The notes below the pieces were generated by a model. The model saw only the letters and a list, made by a program, of their open reading frames with translations. It searched no databases and had not been told where the DNA came from. A stretch of 64,000 nt of DNA. Origin: Spirochaetales bacterium. Lineage in GTDB: Bacteria; Spirochaetota; Spirochaetia; SZUA-6; RPPD01. Below are positions 32,423 through 42,900 of the stretch, piece by piece. Every line of letters begins with the position of its first letter. The stretch's first letter is position 1. The stretch spans positions 1-64,000 of the forward strand of contig JAFGGG010000001.1 of the NCBI GenBank assembly GCA_016930675.1, read 5' to 3'. Made by a program: the position numbers and the translations under genes.

Positions 32423-34064
32423 GCTTATATACTATCTTACCACCCACAACCGTCATGCACACGGAAATTTTACTGATTTTTAAAGCCTCCACGCGGGTCG
32501 GATCCTTGTCCAGCACAACCAGATCCGCCAGCTTGCCGGCTGTAAGCGATCCCTTCTGGTTTTCCATAAACTCGGCGTAGGCCGAGCCCATGGTATAGCA
32601 GTAGAGCGCCTGGGCGGGTGAGATGCTTTCACTTTGCTCGTAGCTGTCACGCATGGCGTCTTTACGCGCGCGTCCGGTTTCTTCGCGCGCGCGGTCCGCG
32701 CCACCACCGGCAAAAGATCCCCTCCGTGTAACCGCGCGTTCGATAGCCTCCAATGGATTATATTCAATCTCGCCCGGAATATCCGAGCCGAAAGAAAGCT
32801 TTACCCCTGCCTCAAGCAGGGATTTATAGGCGTAAATCTGCTTGAAGCGTTTTGCTCCCAGCAGCTTATAATCCTTTTCCGGCTGGGAAAGCGCCGTGGG
32901 CTGGGCCGCCACCAGCATGCCCAGTTTTTTTATGCGTATAATATCCTCGGGGCTGATAAGCTGGGCGTGCTCAAGGCGCAGGCGCAGACGGGTTATCCAG
33001 GGATAGTCGGCGCTCGCCTTTTCCACCGCGTTGACCACTTCACGCACCGCCCGGTCGCCAATAGCGTGAAACGCGAGCTGCCTGTTGCGCAGCGCGGCCT
33101 GTCTGACAATATGCTCAAGTTTTTGCGGCTCCAGGGTGGCTTTGCCGGTGTTGCCTGGTTCACCAGCGTACGGTTCCATCAGCCAGGCCGAATGCGGGGA
33201 GAAAGCCCCGTCCACTATATATTTCCAGGGTCCCTTTCTGACCCACAGTTTATCGTACTGCGCCAGCTTCATGGACCAGGCCAGCAGCCCGTACTGTCCG
33301 AAGGGCCAGCAGGAAAAACGGCAGGTCAGTTTTCCCCGGCGCTGATAGCGCTTTAAAAGCCACACGGTAAGCGGCTGCCACGTGTTATCCTGCACCGAGG
33401 TAATGCCCGCTTCCCGGTATTTTTGCAGCGCGATGTCCAGCAGCCGTCGGTGCATGCTGCGAGAAAGCACCCTTTTAAGAATCCTGGTCCGGTGCTGGGA
33501 ATGAAGCACGCTGCCGCGGATAATGCCCGTGGGTTCTCCTCCGCTGTCGCGCAAAATCGTCCCGCCCTTGGGATCAGCGATATTACGGGAAATCTTCATT
33601 TTTTTGAGCATAAGCGAGTTTACCCAGACCGCGTGGCCTGAGTATTGAAACAGCAGCACGGGATTGCGGGGAAAAGCCCTGTCCAGAAGCTCTTTGCGAG
33701 GATCGGGGCAAAAAGGATAGTCCCATGCCTGAGCCATTATCACCTCGCCGGGTTTGGCGCGCGCGTATTCCCGTTGCAGGAGGTCGATTATCTCCCGGCA
33801 GCTCATACCGTATAAATGCGGCCTCAAATAAAAATTCCCCATGCCCAGAGTGTGAACGTGATTGTCGTTAAAGCCGGGAATAACGGTTTTACCTTTACAG
33901 TCCATCACATACGTATTCGGCCCCGAATAGGAGAGCGCCTGTTTCTCCGATCCCACGTAGATAATGCGCTCGCGCCTGACTGCCAGGGCGGCGGCATACG
34001 GCAGGTTCTTATCCATGGTAAGAATACGGGCGTTATGTACTATAATATCAGCTTGTGTTTTCAC
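32415..34064 (-). CDS. Amidohydrolase family protein (YtcJ-like)
   Basis: 549 residues, GTG start with AAGGTG upstream. Metal-dependent hydrolase fold: NDNHVH (His69, His71), RLEHAQLI, FGSDIPGE (late Asp), and the C-terminal GKLADLVVLDKDPT strand. It matches the amidohydrolase-3/YtcJ-like group, which hydrolyses N-substituted amides or amide-like bonds. There is no signal peptide. Upstream gene of a two-gene unit with the flavoprotein. Confidence 0.85.
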   Translation of the reverse strand: MKTQADIIVHNARILTMDKNLPYAAALAVRRERIIYVGSEKQALSYSGPNTYVMDCKGKTVIPGFNDNHVHTLGMGNFYLRPHLYGMSCREIIDLLQREYARAKPGEVIMAQAWDYPFCPDPRKELLDRAFPRNPVLLFQYSGHAVWVNSLMLKKMKISRNIADPKGGTILRDSGGEPTGIIRGSVLHSQHRTRILKRVLSRSMHRRLLDIALQKYREAGITSVQDNTWQPLTVWLLKRYQRRGKLTCRFSCWPFGQYGLLAWSMKLAQYDKLWVRKGPWKYIVDGAFSPHSAWLMEPYAGEPGNTGKATLEPQKLEHIVRQAALRNRQLAFHAIGDRAVREVVNAVEKASADYPWITRLRLRLEHAQLISPEDIIRIKKLGMLVAAQPTALSQPEKDYKLLGAKRFKQIYAYKSLLEAGVKLSFGSDIPGEIEYNPLEAIERAVTRRGSFAGGGADRAREETGRARKDAMRDSYEQSESISPAQALYCYTMGSAYAEFMENQKGSLTAGKLADLVVLDKDPTRVEALKISKISVCMTVVGGKIVYKHV

Positions 34065-34158
34065 AGCACCTTCTGTCCGCGGTTAAAAATATAAAATGAT
34101 TTTATCCCAGGCCGCGTCCTAAATCAACAGGTATCATGGAACAAACACGTCGAAAAAT

Positions 34159-34230
34159 TTGAAAATCGGCGGGGCATGTGCTACCTTTTAATATTGAAGC
34201 CATTAATGTTATTGCTATCAAAAATGGCTT
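34159..34230 (+). promoter_or_regulatory. Promoter and 5' hairpin of the small surface protein gene
   Basis: -35 TTGAAA (34159-34164), 17-bp spacer, -10 TACCTT (34182-34187). The transcript would begin near 34194. It then carries a perfect 8-bp stem AAGCCATT (34197-34204) with AATGGCTT (34223-34230), 3 nt before the AGGAGG site. Such a 5' hairpin often stabilises an abundant mRNA. Confidence 0.6.
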
Positions 34231-34243
34231 ACAGGAGGTACGT

Positions 34244-34738
34244 ATGAAAAAGCTTATGCTTATAGTTATGCTCTTGGCACTCCCTTTGGGATTATTCGCA
34301 GAATTCTACTTAGGCGGCAGTGCTCTTTACAAGGAGGATCCGGAATATCTCCAGGATCCGGATGACACCATATTTGACGATATGGCTTTCGGCGCGGAAG
34401 CCCGCCTTAAAATTGCCATGTTCGAAGGATCGGCTCTGGCTCTTTATGAATTCGACGGCGCCTTCGATGTGTATTTGACCGTAGGTTTGGCCTTTGATGT
34501 CGCGATTCTGACAATCGGTGCCGGCATTGGACCCAATTACATCATCCAGACCGATCCCGATGCTCCGGACCCCACAGCCTTCGGATTTAACGGAAAAATC
34601 CATGTGGATGTCAATTTAGGCGATATCAAGATCAGCGGTTACTGGCTGTTTCTGATTGAAAACCTGGCTGCCGAAGATATCGAGGAAAGTGCAACGTTCG
34701 GCAACATCGGTGTATCGGTTTTATTTAAACTGATGTAG
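34244..34738 (+). CDS. Small outer-membrane-barrel-like protein
   Basis: 164 residues from ATG 34244 (AGGAGG upstream). Signal peptide (LMLIVMLLALPLGLFA), then alternating hydrophobic strands with Gly and aromatic residues (LYEFDGAFDVYLTVGLAFDV, NIGVSVLFKLM), suggesting an 8-stranded barrel. The strong promoter, 5' hairpin and strong terminator suggest high expression. I do not recognise the family. Confidence 0.7.
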   Translation: MKKLMLIVMLLALPLGLFAEFYLGGSALYKEDPEYLQDPDDTIFDDMAFGAEARLKIAMFEGSALALYEFDGAFDVYLTVGLAFDVAILTIGAGIGPNYIIQTDPDAPDPTAFGFNGKIHVDVNLGDIKISGYWLFLIENLAAEDIEESATFGNIGVSVLFKLM

Positions 34739-34761
34739 ATTAGATAAAGCATGTTAACACA

Positions 34762-34810
34762 GGGCTGCCGGGAGCTCCCAACGGGGAGTGCCCGGACAGC
34801 CCTTTTTTTT
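34762..34810 (+). terminator. Strong intrinsic terminator
   Basis: GGGCTG...CTCCC (34762-34779) pairs with GGGAG...CAGCCC (34784-34802) with one bulge and a small mismatch around AACG, followed by eight T (34803-34810). Confidence 0.92.
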
Positions 34811-34816
34811 ACCGGC

Positions 34817-34845
34817 TTGACAGTTCTCAAATAATTACCTAAGAT
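34817..34845 (+). promoter_or_regulatory. Promoter of the small lipoprotein gene
   Basis: Consensus -35 TTGACA (34817-34822), 17-bp spacer, -10 TAAGAT (34840-34845). It starts 7 bp after the preceding terminator, so the next gene is independent. Confidence 0.65.
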
Positions 34846-34906
34846 TCTATGCTACAAATCGGGCCTAAGGTCAGGACACTTTAGGAAATCCCAAAAAGGC
34901 TGTTCA

Positions 34907-35410
34907 ATGATTAACAAAACCATGTTAACGTTATTTCCGGTCATGCTCTGTTTTGTGTTCTCCTGTCAGGATCAGGCGTTACTGAGAAAACAACTCTATA
35001 ATCTGGAAAATACGATCATAGAAGAGAAACTTGATTTAACCGAAGAGCAGTACACCTTTTCTCTCACCTTTATCGCTCCCGAAAGTTTACCTGATGCTAA
35101 AATAATCCTCGCCTATCCCAATATCAGCCAATCCGAAGAAATTTCAGCTGCGGACTTTGCCCGCATTACGAATTCACTGCTTGGTTTTTCTTTGGAACTG
35201 TATGCTGCGGCGGATATTGAACCACTACACGCTATGATCATTACGGAAAACAATAAACCGCAGATCGATAAACAAACCGTTTCTCTTGTGTTGGGGGACA
35301 AGATTTCTCTGCTCAAGAATAGCAGCTATGAACTCAGGATTACCATGCCCAGCAAAAAAAATACGAACGACAGATACACCTCTCCTGTTTTGGTTGTGGG
35401 CACTCCTTAG
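34907..35410 (+). CDS. Lipoprotein of unknown function
   Basis: 167 residues. Lipobox FVFSC at Cys20, a short helical start, and then beta-rich sequence with no motif I recognise. The start has a weak AAGG upstream. A 7-bp hairpin (CCTAAGG with CTTTAGG, 34864-34885) sits in its leader. It may be a small secreted beta-sandwich lipoprotein. Neighbours do not suggest a role. Confidence 0.65.
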   Translation: MINKTMLTLFPVMLCFVFSCQDQALLRKQLYNLENTIIEEKLDLTEEQYTFSLTFIAPESLPDAKIILAYPNISQSEEISAADFARITNSLLGFSLELYAAADIEPLHAMIITENNKPQIDKQTVSLVLGDKISLLKNSSYELRITMPSKKNTNDRYTSPVLVVGTP

Positions 35411-35468
35411 CCGGCGGTAAAGCGAAGCACGCGCATAATTTATCATCCTGCCTTTAAAAAAAGATCAA

Positions 35469-35498
35469 TTGCGGGTAGTTACTTGCAGATATTATAAA
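35469..35498 (+). promoter_or_regulatory. Promoter of the polysaccharide deacetylase gene
   Basis: -35 TTGCGG (35469-35474), 18-bp spacer, -10 TATAAA (35493-35498). The leader is about 35 nt and contains GGAG. Confidence 0.5.
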
Positions 35499-35539
35499 CA
35501 TACCACCATAGGTGACGGCTTTTTCCGGAGTAAATAGAG

Positions 35540-36985
35540 ATGCAATTGGATTTACTGCCCACATCCGTAATAACGCGCAATCCCAGCGAAAGCATGAGGA
35601 TACTCATAAATCACGAACTGTTGATTATAAAAAAACTGTTAAAAAAACTGCCGCACAACCGTACCTCACTCGGTAAAGTGTATCTTAAAAGCCGGCAGCA
35701 GCTTTACCTGCTGGATCTTATCGCCAAAAACCTTAATTCGAATGGAAAAGCCGTACACCTTCTTGAAGCCGGCGAATTAAAACAAAAAATACTTCCGCTG
35801 GCCGCCTATCTTATCAACTTCTCGCCGCGTATAGGCTCAGAGGAGCACAAGAGCTTTATCCGCAGCAATCCCGCCCTGCTCTATACGCTCTGGCAAAAAA
35901 CCAGCCTTGATCCGCGGCCCGAACAAACATATACAGAGGAAGATGCGCTTCCTGCACGCCGTTCCGAACACCGGTCTGAGATGAAACACGAATCCAATGT
36001 AAGAAATAAACTTGTTCATCCGCAGCCGCAAAGTCAGAAACATTCCCCGGTGCGTAAAAAACCGCCGCTAAAAAAAAAGCCGAATCAAAAACAGTATCCG
36101 TCTTTTTTTTGGGGGATCTCTGCTCTGGCACTTATCATCTTATTCATGAGTTATTTTACTTTTGCCGCGCTAAAGACCACAGCAGCCACTCTTGCTCCGG
36201 CGTTTTCACTCAACAGCCAGGACTATGCAGCAACCGATCCGCAGTCAGGGCAGGAACAGTACCTCCCGCTGGAGGGAGAAACCGTAGCCGGGCTTTATCT
36301 TACGGAACCTAACGTTAATTTTAACAACAAACTTGTGCTCACATTGGATGACATAGCGTTAAACGATAATATCGATCCGATTCTGCTTACTCTATCCACA
36401 TACGGTATCAAAGCCGTATTCTTTGTTGAGGCCAGCAGGCTTGTGGACGAAAACAACACACCATACCGCACATCCCAGGAATTATTGCATAAAATCATTT
36501 TTTACGGGCACACAATCGGCAACCATTCCTTCGGCCACCCGAATTATAATATGATCTTAAAACCGGCCCGTGTGGCGGATAATTTAGCGATGGCCGAAGC
36601 GGTCATCGATGATGTATTGGGATTCCACTATAATATTCGCTACGTGCGCCCTCCTTACGGAAACCGCGGTGTCAATAACATAGTGGATCAGATAGTTAAG
36701 CAGAGAAATCAGCTGCTGATCCTCTGGCAGATTGATTCGTACGACTGGAAAATGAATCTGGGCTACAGCGACAACAGACATCTGTCATCACAGCAGGTAA
36801 TCAGCAAAACCCTGTCCAAAATCAAAAGCAGTACGGGCGGTGTTATCCTGTTACACGGATTTCAGTATATAAACTCGGTATTGGAGCCGCTTATCGAACA
36901 AGCGCGTAAGCTTCGGAACAAACAGGGCGGCTTTACTTTCGTACCCATGGAAGAACTGCTTGCGCTTAAATACAATCAAGAATAA
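35540..36985 (+). CDS. Membrane-anchored polysaccharide deacetylase
   Basis: 481 residues. The first 185 residues are cytosolic and end in a very basic stretch (KKPPLKKKPNQKQ). One transmembrane helix follows (about 192-212), then an external NodB domain. NodB motifs: LTLDDIAL (metal Asp pair; Leu replaces the usual Phe), GNHSFGHPN (metal His pair), RPPYGN, DSYDW and ILLHG. The enzyme removes N- or O-acetyl groups from wall or surface polysaccharide. The large N-terminal cytosolic domain is unusual for the family and I do not recognise it. It ends 9 bp from the convergent macroglobulin gene. Confidence 0.85.
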   Translation: MQLDLLPTSVITRNPSESMRILINHELLIIKKLLKKLPHNRTSLGKVYLKSRQQLYLLDLIAKNLNSNGKAVHLLEAGELKQKILPLAAYLINFSPRIGSEEHKSFIRSNPALLYTLWQKTSLDPRPEQTYTEEDALPARRSEHRSEMKHESNVRNKLVHPQPQSQKHSPVRKKPPLKKKPNQKQYPSFFWGISALALIILFMSYFTFAALKTTAATLAPAFSLNSQDYAATDPQSGQEQYLPLEGETVAGLYLTEPNVNFNNKLVLTLDDIALNDNIDPILLTLSTYGIKAVFFVEASRLVDENNTPYRTSQELLHKIIFYGHTIGNHSFGHPNYNMILKPARVADNLAMAEAVIDDVLGFHYNIRYVRPPYGNRGVNNIVDQIVKQRNQLLILWQIDSYDWKMNLGYSDNRHLSSQQVISKTLSKIKSSTGGVILLHGFQYINSVLEPLIEQARKLRNKQGGFTFVPMEELLALKYNQE

Positions 36986-36994
36986 ACCCGCGGC

Positions 36995-39900
36995 TTATTC
37001 AACTACAATAATAAATCCGTCGCTGTGCGCGCTCATTTCAGGCGCGTACATAGACTGCAATACCGCGGCACCCACACGATACCTGCCCTTCTTGGTGGGC
37101 CGCAATCGATAGCGCAAAACATACTCGCCGTGGGGCAGCCGGCTGAAAAAGAAATTGGTAAGCGAGTCGCGGGGTTCCTCATAATACCATAACGGATCGT
37201 ATTTCCAGCCGCTCAATAAGACCTCGGCTTCAAATCCCGAAGCTTTGGGATCCTTCAAATGCAGGTATTCAAACTGGCTCTTGGTATTGATTTTAATCCG
37301 CACCTCGATTTGTTCTCCCACTGCGACCCTGCTCCCTGAAACCAATGGCTGCAGATGATAGGTGTCTCCCTGCTTTACCCGCCTGTAAAACGTACGTTCA
37401 ATTTCAATCAAACCGGGTCCCGAAGCCCGGGGCAGCTCGTCGGTCGAATAGACCCATACCATACTGGCAAAGGCGATCCCCTTGCCCTGTTTCTCAATCA
37501 CGGCCTCCTGCATGGAAGGCGTGATTTCTTCACCGACCCTGCTGTAGCGGATGGGTTTTTCCAGCCAGTCATCCGGTTTTAAGGTGACGGTTTCTTCAAC
37601 TCCTCCCCATGTTACATGGAATATTTCATCCGTACTTAAAGCGCCCCTCTGCTTTAAAAAATCAAGCAGGGAATAAACCGCCTGGACCGACGCTTTGGTG
37701 GACTTCCATACATTTCCCTTCCGGTTAAAAAACAGCCACTGCACAAGCCCGGGGATGCGCGCGTCATCCGGCCTCATCTCCACCAGAACACGGATCATAA
37801 AAGCGTGTTTTTCCACGGTGTCGGAATACCACAGCCATGAATATTTTTCAGGGGTCCAATACACTCCCGCCATGGCGTCCTCGCGCGCTGAATCCATGAT
37901 GGTATCGACTATTTCAGCGGCCCGCTTGCTATTCCCCGTTCTGAAATAGCCTAAAGCCACATACGCCTTGCCCAAGGGCGTTAAGGCATGGCGGTTTTTA
38001 TCCACAAAAGCGAGCCAGGAAGGCACTGTTTCATACAGCGCGCGGACTTCAGAAAAATCATCCCGCGCATATGACGTAACGACATACGCGGCATACGCTG
38101 TCAGGGCCAGATTTCTTTCCTGCTCATTTAAGATTGCGGGAATTTTGGTTTGCACGTAAGCCAGTGCTTTGCGAATTATATCTTCAGGAACTTCCACACC
38201 ATAGGCCTTTGCTTCCGCGAAACCGGCCAGCACATAAAGGGTTATATAGATATCTTCTCTTCCGCCCGGCCACCAGGGAAACGCCCCATTTGGAGCCTGG
38301 GCCTGCCTTAAGCGCTCCAAAACATACTCTTTCTGTGCGTCAACAACTTCAGGATCAAGCATGTCGATCGGAGGACCATAGGAGCCCGGGCGGCCCTCGG
38401 CCTGCCACATCCACGGGGTCTCCAACAGCTCAAGCTGCCTTCCGGGATCGTCTTTTTCCCAAGCTGGGGCCACCGTGTGCCTCTTGGGTATCTTGGCCAC
38501 AGCTTTTTTCAATTCGGGGTAGGTCTCGTATATCCGCTGCATTACAGCCAGCGGCACATATTTATTCAAAAGCTGTTCCACGCACTCAAAGGGATAGTTA
38601 ACCAGATAGGGTATGGTATGTAAAAGACTTAAAGCCAGCTGGGGATCGAGCTGCAGATGCATGGACTCGCTGATGCGTGTGGGATCAGGATCGATCTTGA
38701 AGCGCAGGGTCTTGGTTTCAGTGCCGGCAAGCGCCACGCACAGTGATTTTATCAGTCGCTCTCTTGAAGGCAGGATTGGCAGCTCCCGCTGTTCGGCATC
38801 CGCAAGGGCGACGGCTGCGTCGTCCGTCGCGACGACCGCTTTAACCACATAGGTGCTTACGCCGGTTGGAATAACAACAGCCCAATCGAAGTTCTTCTGG
38901 CTGTGAGGCGGCAAGGTAAAGCTTTTTTCCGTGTGCGAGAGTTTTATTTTTTCATGAATTGTCTTCCCGTCTTCGCTCACCGTTACCACAAGCTTTCCTG
39001 AAAGCGTTGTAGCGGATTCGTTGTGCACGAACACGGTAAAACTGCCCTCATCCTTTTCCCTAAAAAAGCGCGGGATATCAAGCCTTACCATTAAATCCTT
39101 TTTGGTAACCGCTTCCGCGGTCATCATTCCTTCGCAAGCATCTGCCGTAAAAGCGAACAGTTTTACCCGCCAGCCCGCAAGCTGCTCCGGAGCGGTAAAG
39201 GAAAAGCCGGCCCTGCCATTTGTATCCGTTAGCAGATGCGGCAGGAAAAAAGCTGTTTCGGAAAAATCCGTACGTATATTTGGCTGCTCCGGACTTTCCG
39301 GCGGAACCTTGGATTCTAAAGCGGGAACAGTTACCGCATCAGTATCAGAAAGCATATCCAGAGTGACTTCACTTTCCGATAGTTCACCGGAGGCTAATTT
39401 AAAATTATAAGCAAGACCTCTGCCGTACATCCATGAACGCCAGATGCGCAGATAGGGTATATTGTATAAAAGAGCCTGCTCGTATACCTGCTTGCGCATG
39501 GTATACAGCGCTCCCTTTGTAACCTGAAACTGGATTCCATAGATCCTGAAGGTGGCGTCCAAAGCCGCCTGTGGATCAATTTTTATTCCATAAAGCGCGC
39601 TCAGCCAGGGATGTTCGTTCGTACTGTAATACTCAAGCGAGCGGTCATACATCAGCGCCAATACTTCGGCCTGAACAGGCTTTCCGCTAACGTCGTTCAC
39701 TTCCACCTCCCAGGAAGCGTTTTCCCCGGGTTTCAGTTCCCGGTTAAAAGCACTCAGACTGACGTTAAGCTTTTTATCCTTTTCAGAAACAGGCACAAAA
39801 AGCTCTCCGTGATACACCTGCATATCCGTTACCGAAAACCAGCGCAGGGTGAATCCTCCCTTCATACTCCGCTCCACGGGCAGTTTATACACAGTCGCGC

Positions 39901-42900
39901 CGGGATCAGCCTTAACATAATCCCGCTTCAGTAAAAACTGGCCTTTGTATATTTCAATAAAATAATTTCCCCGTACACAGCCTGAGCCCAACACAAACAG
40001 CGCGTCCTCCCCCACCTCATACTCCTTTTTCTGGCTCAACATGACTGACGTTGCGTTAAGTGAAATGTTTTTATGAGAAAAGGGAATGACAATGACAATC
40101 AGTTCCTGTACCATCCGTCTGTCTTTATCGCCCGCATCCACATACAGACGGTAGCTGCCCGCTGCCAGAGGAGCGAGTGTGAGCAGACCTTTTCCGGAAG
40201 CGGCGAAGGTAATGGTTCCCTGCGCGCTTAGCGCGGCGTCGGGTACTTGAGCCAGCTGGAGTTCCAGCGGCTCGACCCTGCTGAAAGCGCCGTTTGACGT
40301 ATGGTATTCTTTTCCCAGTTCTTTATACGTTTTTGCCGCTGTATCTTTTAATCTATAAAGCTTAAACGTACCGCTGCCGGAAAGGGGGGTATCGTTGACG
40401 GTCTGTTTTATAGCTGTTATAACAATTTTTTCATTATCGTTAAAAAAGCCCTTTTCCGGCTGCAGGTTCAGGTAGTATCCGCACTCGCTGGCGTTAGAGA
40501 CCGCCCTCGCAGTAATGGTTCTGCCTCCGGCATCCCGCGCCTCCACCTCAATGGAAAAACTGGAAATATCGGGAAGCTTGCCCTGCAAAAAAGATTGAAA
40601 AGCGTTTTCATCCTTTGCGGGCACAAAGCTGAATTTGAAGTTTCCGTCTTTATCGGTTCTGAGGCGGCCCCAGGCCACTTCTGTTTCCGCATTATTAAAA
40701 TATTCAGCGTACCAGTAGCGGTAGTACCAGGGAATAAATAATTCGCGTTTAATGCGGTAGGTTATATCAGCGTCGGCTACAGCGCCCCCGAAATAATAAC
40801 GCACGTTTCCTGAAATCACGGCTTGCCTGTTATAGATCCATTCTTCCTCACTCTGATCAAAATTAATTTCAAACTCCGGCCGTTTGTACTCCTCTACGGC
40901 AAAATTGATATATCGGGAACCATAGAGTCTGTCTTTATTACAATGCGCCGCTATTGAATAGCGGCCCAGCAGACGGCCTTTGGGAATGCTAAAACTAAAA
41001 CCGGCGCTGCCGTGTCGGTTGAGGGTAAGAGTTTTTTCAAAAAAAACCTTGCCGTTTGCATCCTGGGCATAGACATCAACGGTATACGAATCATCAAGCG
41101 CGAAAAAACCCTGAGCCGTTCTTTTCACTGCGGTGACTTTGGCCTGTACGGTCTGCTCAGGCCGGTAGATCGGTCTGTCGGTTTGAATGAAAAGCTCCAG
41201 CGGGACAGGCAGCGAGCTGTTGAAATAAACATGCGTGTTCCAATAACTGTACGCGTTATCTTTTTTTATCAGAGGATAGACATACCCCCATTCAGAACGG
41301 GAAGTTACATCAACCGGTACTGTTAAAGCGGCACTGCCGTCGGCTTGGCTTGTTAATCGAACATGGTCTGCGGTATTTGCATTGCCATAAAGCGTATAAT
41401 AGATATCCACTGAAGCGCCCGAAACCGGCGCGCCCGTTTCCGCGTTCAGGGTATAAAAACGCGCCAACTGGTCTTCATCCCGTTCGGGACCGTTATCGTG
41501 CAAATATGCATTATATGCCGCCAACGTTTTGGAACCGCGCCCGAAGCTGCCCACAAGCATAAGATCCGTAATATTTATTACACAGCCATAAATAAGCGCG
41601 CTGCCTTCCGTGAAGTTTTTATCATCGGACACCATAAGCACATAGACTCCCTTGCCCATTTCGGGCAGCTCGGCCTGCGTTGTCACCGGTTGATAAGGCC
41701 CTTCGGCGTCAAGCTGCCTGCGCCATTCTTTTACAGGTGTTTGCTTATTGAGAATCCGCTTGCGCAGCCAGTTCTCGTCCGGATACCGGATAATGCGCGA
41801 CCAGTCGATCCCGCTGTCATAATCGGTTACCAACCTATTAAGGTCGGGTTTATACATCCTGAAATAAACCTGATCCAAATTCCTGGCATGCAGCGTAACT
41901 GTTTTGGCCTGAGAAGGCAGCAGATTATCCGCTTCCAGATAAAGATAAGGCAGCTGGATTTTCAAGCGCAGCGCCGCGCTTTGAGAAGCACCCTCCGTCT
42001 CCGGGTACTGCTTCTCCAGCTGCTCACAGAGATCCATCGCTTCCGCGTACCTGCCCTGCTCGTTCAGAATCTCCGCGGCCAAATATCCGGCTTCGGCTTT
42101 TCCCTCTTGTGTGGTATGACTTTGCATCCAGGACAGTAAAATCCCCCGCTCCTGTTCCCGCAGTTCCTTGTACCGGTCTCTGTATCGATAGGGAAAATTC
42201 TGAAACGGTACGATCAGGCGCTGGATCCGCCAGTATTCTGCGGCTTCCGGAAAGCGCTCACCATGCTTATCACTCAGCCACTGTCTCAGCGCGGCGGCCA
42301 GGAGTAAGGGTGAATCCGAAAAAGCCACTTCATGGTCACATGTATTATCGATTATACTTTCAATAGTGGTCAAGGAGACTGTTTTATCTTCCTGAGCCGC
42401 CAGGTAGCCGGAAAAACTGAGCACAAAAAAATCACAGAGCGTGGGATGCCTGTTGAAATTAACCTCCTCCAGCTCAATAAAGAATTTCTGATCCCGCATG
42501 CTTAGGTTTAATAAAAGCTCACGATCCCGCCAGACTGTCCGATACGCGGATATAATTTCAGCGTTTATTTCCGCCCGCGTAAGCCTGAAGACGTCATCCG
42601 CGCCCTCTATGACATCCGAACGTCTGGAATACCCGTACTGCTGTAAAAAGCCCTGCAGCACTTCGGCTTTGAGTATGAGCAGCCAGGCCTTGAGTCTGCC
42701 GTCTTCCGGCAGCTTGTACTGTAAAAGCTTTTGCGCGGCCTCACCGTAACGGAAAAGAAAACCTAAGCATTCGATTTGGCGGTGAAGCGTCTTGTATTGC
42801 AGCTCCTGGCTTCCCGCTTGCGCGTGGATCTTTTCATAGAGTTGCAATGCTTCCTGATATTTTTCCTGCCTGAACAACTCTTCAGCCTGCGCCAACGGAG

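Noticed and set aside
41498-42139. Open frame of 213 codons antisense to the macroglobulin gene
   Set aside because: No ribosome site or protein features; lies within a clear 2003-codon gene.
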